A stretch of DNA of 26,904 bases, from NCBI GenBank assembly GCA_018827685.1, contig JAHJXD010000091.1, positions 1 to 26,904 on the forward strand, in the 5' to 3' direction. The translations under genes were made by a program, and so were the position numbers. This document shows positions 23,017 through 26,904 of the stretch, piece after piece. The DNA is from Patescibacteria group bacterium. Lineage in GTDB: Bacteria; Patescibacteriota; Patescibacteriia; Patescibacteriales; GWC2-42-12. The notes beneath the pieces are model-generated. The model was not told the origin of the DNA. It saw only the letters and a program-made list of their open reading frames with translations, and did no database searches. Numbering within the stretch: the stretch's first letter is position 1; the number at the start of each line of letters is the position of its first letter.

Positions 23017-23445
23017 TTATTTTAAAATTTCCCAATGCCCGCCTTTATCCGGTCCGACTCTTTTTATTAATTTTTTATCTTTCAAAATCTTAATATTCTT
23101 CTCCACGCCCCACCTGCTTAAGCCTGTTTTTTCAGATAGTTCACTTTGCGTAATATTCGGGTTGTCTTTCATTAAACTAACTATTTTCTCCACACTTTTC
23201 TCCACACTTTTCTCCACACCGTCTGGCAATTCCATTCTCTCTCTCATTGTCATTTTCTGCAAATCTGGCCTCTTAAACGTAATCGTGAACCAATGCTCGT
23301 TGGTTTCAATAAGAGGATCAGGCATTTTATATTTCTTCAACGCTTTCTTGATTCTTAAATAACCTGTTCCACTTTTCTCTACCAAATCCATTCTCTGCAA
23401 CAAGCCAAAAAGCAGATTATTTCTAGTAATACTCTTTTTGCCCAA
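23017..23445 (-). pseudogene. C-terminal fragment of an AlbA_2/HATPase_c_4 type regulator
   Basis: The frame of about 142 residues matches the C-terminal part of putative DNA-binding regulators of the AlbA_2-HATPase_c_4 group: RNNLLFGLLQRMDLVEKSGTG, then a short linker with a VEKS triplicate, then a winged-helix end (ITQSELSEKTGLSRWGVEKNI). Intact proteins are several hundred residues longer at the N-terminus and carry the AlbA_2 domain, missing here. An in-frame stop lies four codons before the TTG at 23445. The start overlaps the start of the divergent gene at 23438. It may be a decayed remnant, or expressed as a small winged-helix protein. Confidence 0.7.
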
Positions 23446-23653
23446 ATCTTTAACTTATAATAAAAAACAATTAGAAAGACACGTCGAGCAGGATGATTAT
23501 TTCGGCACTCTGGCAACTGTTCTCAATATGGCGCGGCAAACTCTTGAGAAAGACATGCGCGGGCCGAAGAAAAACTGGCACATTAAACTTCTGCAAAGTT
23601 TAGAAGAAGATCTGGTTTATTTGCAGAAAGAATATAAAATCACCAAAAAATAG
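23438..23653 (+). CDS. Small hypothetical protein
   Basis: A 71-aa soluble, helical and charged product (EQDDYFGTLATVLNMARQTL). No ATG is available near the N-terminus; the TTG at 23438 is the only plausible start, and it overlaps by 8 bp the divergent fragment at 23017-23445. A strong bidirectional terminator follows, which supports it being a real gene. Family not recognised; an N-terminal loss through rearrangement at this junction is possible. Confidence 0.6.
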   Translation: MPKSLTYNKKQLERHVEQDDYFGTLATVLNMARQTLEKDMRGPKKNWHIKLLQSLEEDLVYLQKEYKITKK

Positions 23654-23665
23654 ATTCTTCAAATC

Positions 23666-23698
23666 AAAAAACTCCCACCGCAATGGTGGGAGTTTTTT
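23666..23698. terminator. Strong bidirectional terminator
   Basis: AAAAAACTCCCACC and GGTGGGAGTTTTTT pair perfectly over 14 bp around GCAAT. The symmetrical A and T runs allow it to stop transcription from both the small gene on the plus strand and the gene at 23716 on the minus strand. Confidence 0.93.
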
Positions 23699-23715
23699 GT
23701 ATATAAAGTAAAAAA

Positions 23716-24080
23716 TTATTGAATTTTTTCCCACTTTTCTTTAACTTCGTCTAAAGAATTATATGAAGGATTAACCATGATTTCACCATTTTTTTCTATA
23801 TTTATAACAAGGCGAGAATATCCTCCATCGCCCAAATACACTACAACATCAGCATGGCTGTATTTTTCGGCGTCTCGAAATAATTTTGTAAGGTCTTCTT
23901 TTAAGCCCTTAATTCCTGCTCCTTTAGAAAAATGAGCTTGTTCTAATCCAGTTAAAGCCATGTTTGTGTCTTGTAACGCTGACACAAGCTGCTCAACATT
24001 TTTAGAATTAATAGCTTCAATAATTTTATTTTTATACCCCCCCTAAATTCTTGACTCTCAATTGATATTTTATTATTCAT
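23716..24080 (-). pseudogene. Hypothetical protein interrupted at a G7 tract
   Basis: The frame 23716-23985 encodes ADVVVYLGDGGYSRLVI and ends in VKEKWEKIQ, but it has only a GTG start and, upstream, remains open back to a run of seven G at 24037-24043 (minus strand). On the other side of this run, in another frame, an ATG at 24080 begins MNNKISIESQEFRGG. With five or eight G the two join into one protein of about 122 residues with a natural N-terminus. With seven G, translation from 24080 ends after about 32 codons. Family not recognised. Confidence 0.6.
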
Positions 24081-24140
24081 AAGTATACTGACAAATTAAA
24101 TTTAAATCGAATAAACAACATAAAACTACTTTGAGTAAAA

Positions 24141-25319
24141 TTACATCATTTTCTTCCGAATAAATGCTGGGATGCCTAATTCGTCATCTTCTTCAGCGTC
24201 AGCGCTTTTTTTTTGAGCCGGTTCTGATTGAGCCTGCTTTAAAGAAGAAATCTTACTTTTCTTTTTATTCATCTGTTCTTTATTTTCTTTATTCTCTTCA
24301 GCCACTATATAAGAATTAGCCGTATAAACTCTGTCTGAAGCAATTGTTTCGCTAACGCCGACGCGACGACCGTCAAAACCGGTCGCTACCACAGTTATTT
24401 TAATTTCATCTTTATATTTTTCATCAATCACAGCGCCAAAAATAATTTTAGCGTCTTCGTCAACCGAAGAAGTGATTACTTTGGCCGCTTCATTAACTTC
24501 ATGCATAGTTAAATTCGGTCCTCCAACAATAGTAAATAAGATGCCGCGCGCGCCTTCAATCGACATTTCAAGTAAAGGCGAACTAATGGCCATTTTGGCC
24601 GCTTCAATGGCTTTATTCTCGCCCGAAGCTTGCCCAATACCCATTAAAGCCGAGCCAGCATTGGCCATGACTGCTTTAACGTCCGCGAAATCCACGTTAA
24701 TTAAACCAGGCACAGTAATCAATTCGGAAATTCCTTGAACGCCTTGTCTTAAAACTTCATCAACCACCATAAAAGCATCAAGGAGCGAAGTTTTTTTATC
24801 AATTACTTGAAGCAACTTATCATTAGGAATGGTAATTATAGTATCTACTTTATCGGTCAGTTCGGCTAATCCGCGTTCGGCGATATTTTTTCTTTGCGCG
24901 CCTTCAAAAGCAAACGGCTTGGTTACTACGGCTATGGTTAAAGCGCCTAAATCGCGGGCAATCTCTGCAATAGCAGGCGAAGCGCCAGTGCCGGTTCCTC
25001 CGCCTAACCCGCAAGTAACAAAAACCATATCCGCGTCTTTAAGCATATCTCTAATTTCGTTCTGCGCTTCCTCGGCCGAACGCTTGCCTAACTCCGGATT
25101 CATGCCAGCGCCAAGACCTCGGGTTATGGTTTTCCCAATATGTATTTTTTTCGAAGCTTTATTATAGTGAAGGGCCTGGACATCAGTATTAACCGCGATA
25201 AACTCAACCCCTCTAATGCCGCAATCAATCATGCGGTTAATCACGCTGCCACCAGAACCGCCGATGCCAATAACTTTTATTTTGGCAAATGTTTCCACTG
25301 CTGGTTTTACTTCCGCCAT
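24141..25319 (-). CDS. ftsZ: Cell division protein FtsZ
   Basis: Tubulin-like GTPase that forms the division ring. It has 392 aa. The tubulin signature GGGTGTG is at 106-112, the GTP-binding N-terminal GIGGSGGSVINRM at 18-30, and the T7 synergy loop VDFADVKAVM follows. A charged linker with KKSKISSLKQ leads to the conserved C-terminal peptide ELGIPAFIRKK, which binds FtsA and other partners. It follows ftsA on the same strand after a 296-bp gap that holds repeats and a long hairpin, so it may be transcribed separately from ftsA. Confidence 0.98.
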   Translation of the reverse strand: MAEVKPAVETFAKIKVIGIGGSGGSVINRMIDCGIRGVEFIAVNTDVQALHYNKASKKIHIGKTITRGLGAGMNPELGKRSAEEAQNEIRDMLKDADMVFVTCGLGGGTGTGASPAIAEIARDLGALTIAVVTKPFAFEGAQRKNIAERGLAELTDKVDTIITIPNDKLLQVIDKKTSLLDAFMVVDEVLRQGVQGISELITVPGLINVDFADVKAVMANAGSALMGIGQASGENKAIEAAKMAISSPLLEMSIEGARGILFTIVGGPNLTMHEVNEAAKVITSSVDEDAKIIFGAVIDEKYKDEIKITVVATGFDGRRVGVSETIASDRVYTANSYIVAEENKENKEQMNKKKSKISSLKQAQSEPAQKKSADAEEDDELGIPAFIRKKMM

Positions 25320-25329
25320 ATATTTTAAA

Positions 25330-25350
25330 AAATTTAAAATTTAAAATTTT
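25330..25350. repeat. Three 7-bp repeats before ftsZ
   Basis: AAATTTA, AAATTTA, AAATTTT, contiguous heptads about 10 bp upstream of the ftsZ start, within its leader. Confidence 0.55.
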
Positions 25351-25397
25351 TCACATTATTTAGAACTCATTTCGAGTTATCTGTATTTTTATCTAAA

Positions 25398-25488
25398 GTA
25401 AGCTGTAAAAAATATTTATTTTTAAGGCGAGGACTGTTTGAGCGTAGCGAGTTCCGCAGCGAGAAAATAAATATTTTCTACAGCTTAC
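25398..25488. repeat. Long hairpin element between ftsA and ftsZ
   Basis: About 25 bp beginning GTAAGCTGT at 25398 is repeated in inverted form ending ACAGCTTAC at 25488, with one mismatch. The ~40-nt interior is GC-richer and contains GAGCGTAGCGAG and GCAGCGAG. It has the look of a dispersed palindromic or MITE-like element. It has no clear U-run for termination, but may block or stabilise transcript passing from ftsA to ftsZ. Confidence 0.8.
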
Positions 25489-25615
25489 AGAATAAACCCA
25501 ACATGAATTCTTATATTATTATTTTAGACTATAATTAAAAATATAGCAAGTCCTTATTTTAAGCTTTTTACAGGGGGTGTACAAAAAATTTATACACCTT
25601 ATCTAATGCCAAAAA

Positions 25616-26881
25616 TTATGGTATCAACGACTTAAACCACTCTTTAATTTGCTCTAAGCCTTTACCAGCCGCGCCTCTGGTCAGCCAGCTTATTTTTGAA
25701 TGTTTTTTGCGTTTGGTTAATTGATTGCCCCACGCAACCAGCCCTAAAGCAGTTAAATAATTAACATCATTAACTTTATCAATAACTAAAGAAATGTTTT
25801 GATTAACACCTAAACAGGCGGGCAAGCGCAATTTATTTTTTGCCGCTTCCACCAAGTCATTTAATTTAGCGCCAGAGCCGATTAAAAAAACTCCGGCCGG
25901 CAACATGCCTGAACGATCTATCTTTTTTAGTTCATTATCAATTTTTTCAAAAATTTCTTCAACTCGCGCTTCAATAATTTCAGCCACATACTTTTTAGAA
26001 ATTACCATACTATCTTCAAAAATACTTTCTTCTTTGATCAATTCGCTAATATCCACTTCGTCTTTTTTGGTAAATTTATCACTCTTGGCTGAACCATGTT
26101 CAATCTTAATTCTTTCAGCTAAATTAATCGGGCACCTGAGTCCGATAGCCACATCGGCCGTTATATGCTCAGAGCCAATAGGAATAATCGCGGCATGAAG
26201 TAATTCGCCTTCTTCAAAAACCGCTAAACTTGTAGTAGACGATCCTATATTAATTAAAGCTGCTCCCAACTCTTTTTGCTTAGCGCCAATAACGACTTCG
26301 GCCGCGGCCAAAGGCGATAAAACCAAATCTTCAATTTCTAGACCAGTACGATAAATTGCTTTAGTTAAATTTTTTATTTGACTAGACAGACCTTGAATAA
26401 TTAAAGTTTCAACTTCTAATCTAACGCCGGTCATACTGATCGGATCTTTTATATCTTCTTGATTATCCACAGCAAACCTAACCGGTATGACATGAAGAAT
26501 TTCATAATTCGGCGGCACGGATAATGCTTGAGCCGCTTCAACCGCTCGATTAACATCGTCCTCGGTTATTTCGTTGTCGCTTCGGCCAACCGCTACTACG
26601 CCTTGGCTTTTCTCGCATTTTAAATTCGGACCATTTATGCCTACCCAAACGTTAGTTATCGGCACGCCGATTAATCTTTCAGCTTTTTCTAAACACGCCG
26701 AAATTGCCGAAGTGGCATCTTCTATGCTATTAACTGCGCCTCGATTTATGCCTTCGGCCGGAACAGTCACCGCGCCTAAAATTTGCAATTGTTCGCCTGA
26801 TTCATTAGTCGTCTTTTGACCAGCCACGAGTCTAATGGAAGTTGAGCCAATATCAAGCCCCGCAATAATGTTGTCTCTCAT
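25616..26881 (-). CDS. ftsA: Cell division protein FtsA
   Basis: Actin-like ATPase that tethers FtsZ to the membrane. It has 421 aa. Phosphate-1 motif GLDIGSTSIRLVAG is at 8-21; the SHS2-type 1C domain follows (about 85-165); the ALINIGSSTTSLAVF phosphate-2 segment and VFLIGSGAKL adenosine motif are present. The C-terminal end GLEQIKEWFKSLIP is the amphipathic membrane-targeting helix. The ATG at 26881 is preceded by a TAT/ATT trinucleotide run reaching the window edge. Together with ftsZ it shows a conventional FtsA-FtsZ division system. Confidence 0.97.
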   Translation of the reverse strand: MRDNIIAGLDIGSTSIRLVAGQKTTNESGEQLQILGAVTVPAEGINRGAVNSIEDATSAISACLEKAERLIGVPITNVWVGINGPNLKCEKSQGVVAVGRSDNEITEDDVNRAVEAAQALSVPPNYEILHVIPVRFAVDNQEDIKDPISMTGVRLEVETLIIQGLSSQIKNLTKAIYRTGLEIEDLVLSPLAAAEVVIGAKQKELGAALINIGSSTTSLAVFEEGELLHAAIIPIGSEHITADVAIGLRCPINLAERIKIEHGSAKSDKFTKKDEVDISELIKEESIFEDSMVISKKYVAEIIEARVEEIFEKIDNELKKIDRSGMLPAGVFLIGSGAKLNDLVEAAKNKLRLPACLGVNQNISLVIDKVNDVNYLTALGLVAWGNQLTKRKKHSKISWLTRGAAGKGLEQIKEWFKSLIP

Positions 26882-26904
26882 ATATTATTATTATTATTAT
26901 ACTA

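Overview
The window looks like a chromosomal segment of a Candidate Phyla Radiation (Patescibacteria, Parcubacteria-like) bacterium. It is AT-rich and compact. It has short housekeeping operons (tyrS-murI-argS-dedA, rpsO-NYN-pnp, ftsA-ftsZ), tRNA-associated serine recombinases of the type common in this group, and many short tandem repeats between genes. The lineage is inferred from gene style and order, not from a marker phylogeny.

Layout. 1-4.7 kb: a 7-bp tandem repeat, then a minus-strand operon read tyrS, murI, argS, dedA. 4.7-8.4 kb: short repeats, then a DUF4143 ATPase and a RhuM-Fic fusion sitting in front of rarA; a degenerate copy of the rarA 5' end remains upstream of the RhuM-Fic gene. 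8.4-9.9 kb: a DHH phosphoesterase and two tRNA genes, Ile(UAU) and Val(GAC). 9.8-18.7 kb: a mobile, accessory region. It contains a large serine recombinase abutting tRNA-Val and flanked by ~128-bp inverted repeats. Next comes a ~5.7-kb unit bounded by ~245-bp inverted repeats carrying outward-facing promoters. Inside that unit are a frameshifted trpS, a T-box riboswitch, an amino-acid dehydrogenase of the Leu/Phe/Val/Trp family, a PLP aminotransferase, a broken gene end and an ISAs1-like insertion sequence. To its right lie a recombinase fragment, an SdpI-like membrane protein and a truncated BRO gene. 18.8-22.1 kb: rpsO, a NYN-domain gene and pnp on the minus strand. 22.2-24.1 kb: small genes, one GC-rich with a structured leader, one apparently interrupted at a run of seven G. 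24.1-26.9 kb: ftsA and ftsZ.

The most interesting system is the T-box cassette. The antiterminator is perfect and its tRNA-end-binding bulge reads TGGC, which predicts a tRNA with discriminator G73. That disfavours Leu, Ile, Val and Phe, whose tRNAs carry A73, and fits Trp. A TGG triplet lies in the only specifier-like internal loop I can draw, and trpS lies just upstream. Together these suggest a mobile tryptophan cassette: Trp-tRNA synthetase plus a Trp-starvation-controlled dehydrogenase and aminotransferase that could make tryptophan from indole-3-pyruvate. The substrate and the specifier are inference. A second theme is 7-bp-periodic repeats of different sequence at several loci, including one in frame inside tyrS.
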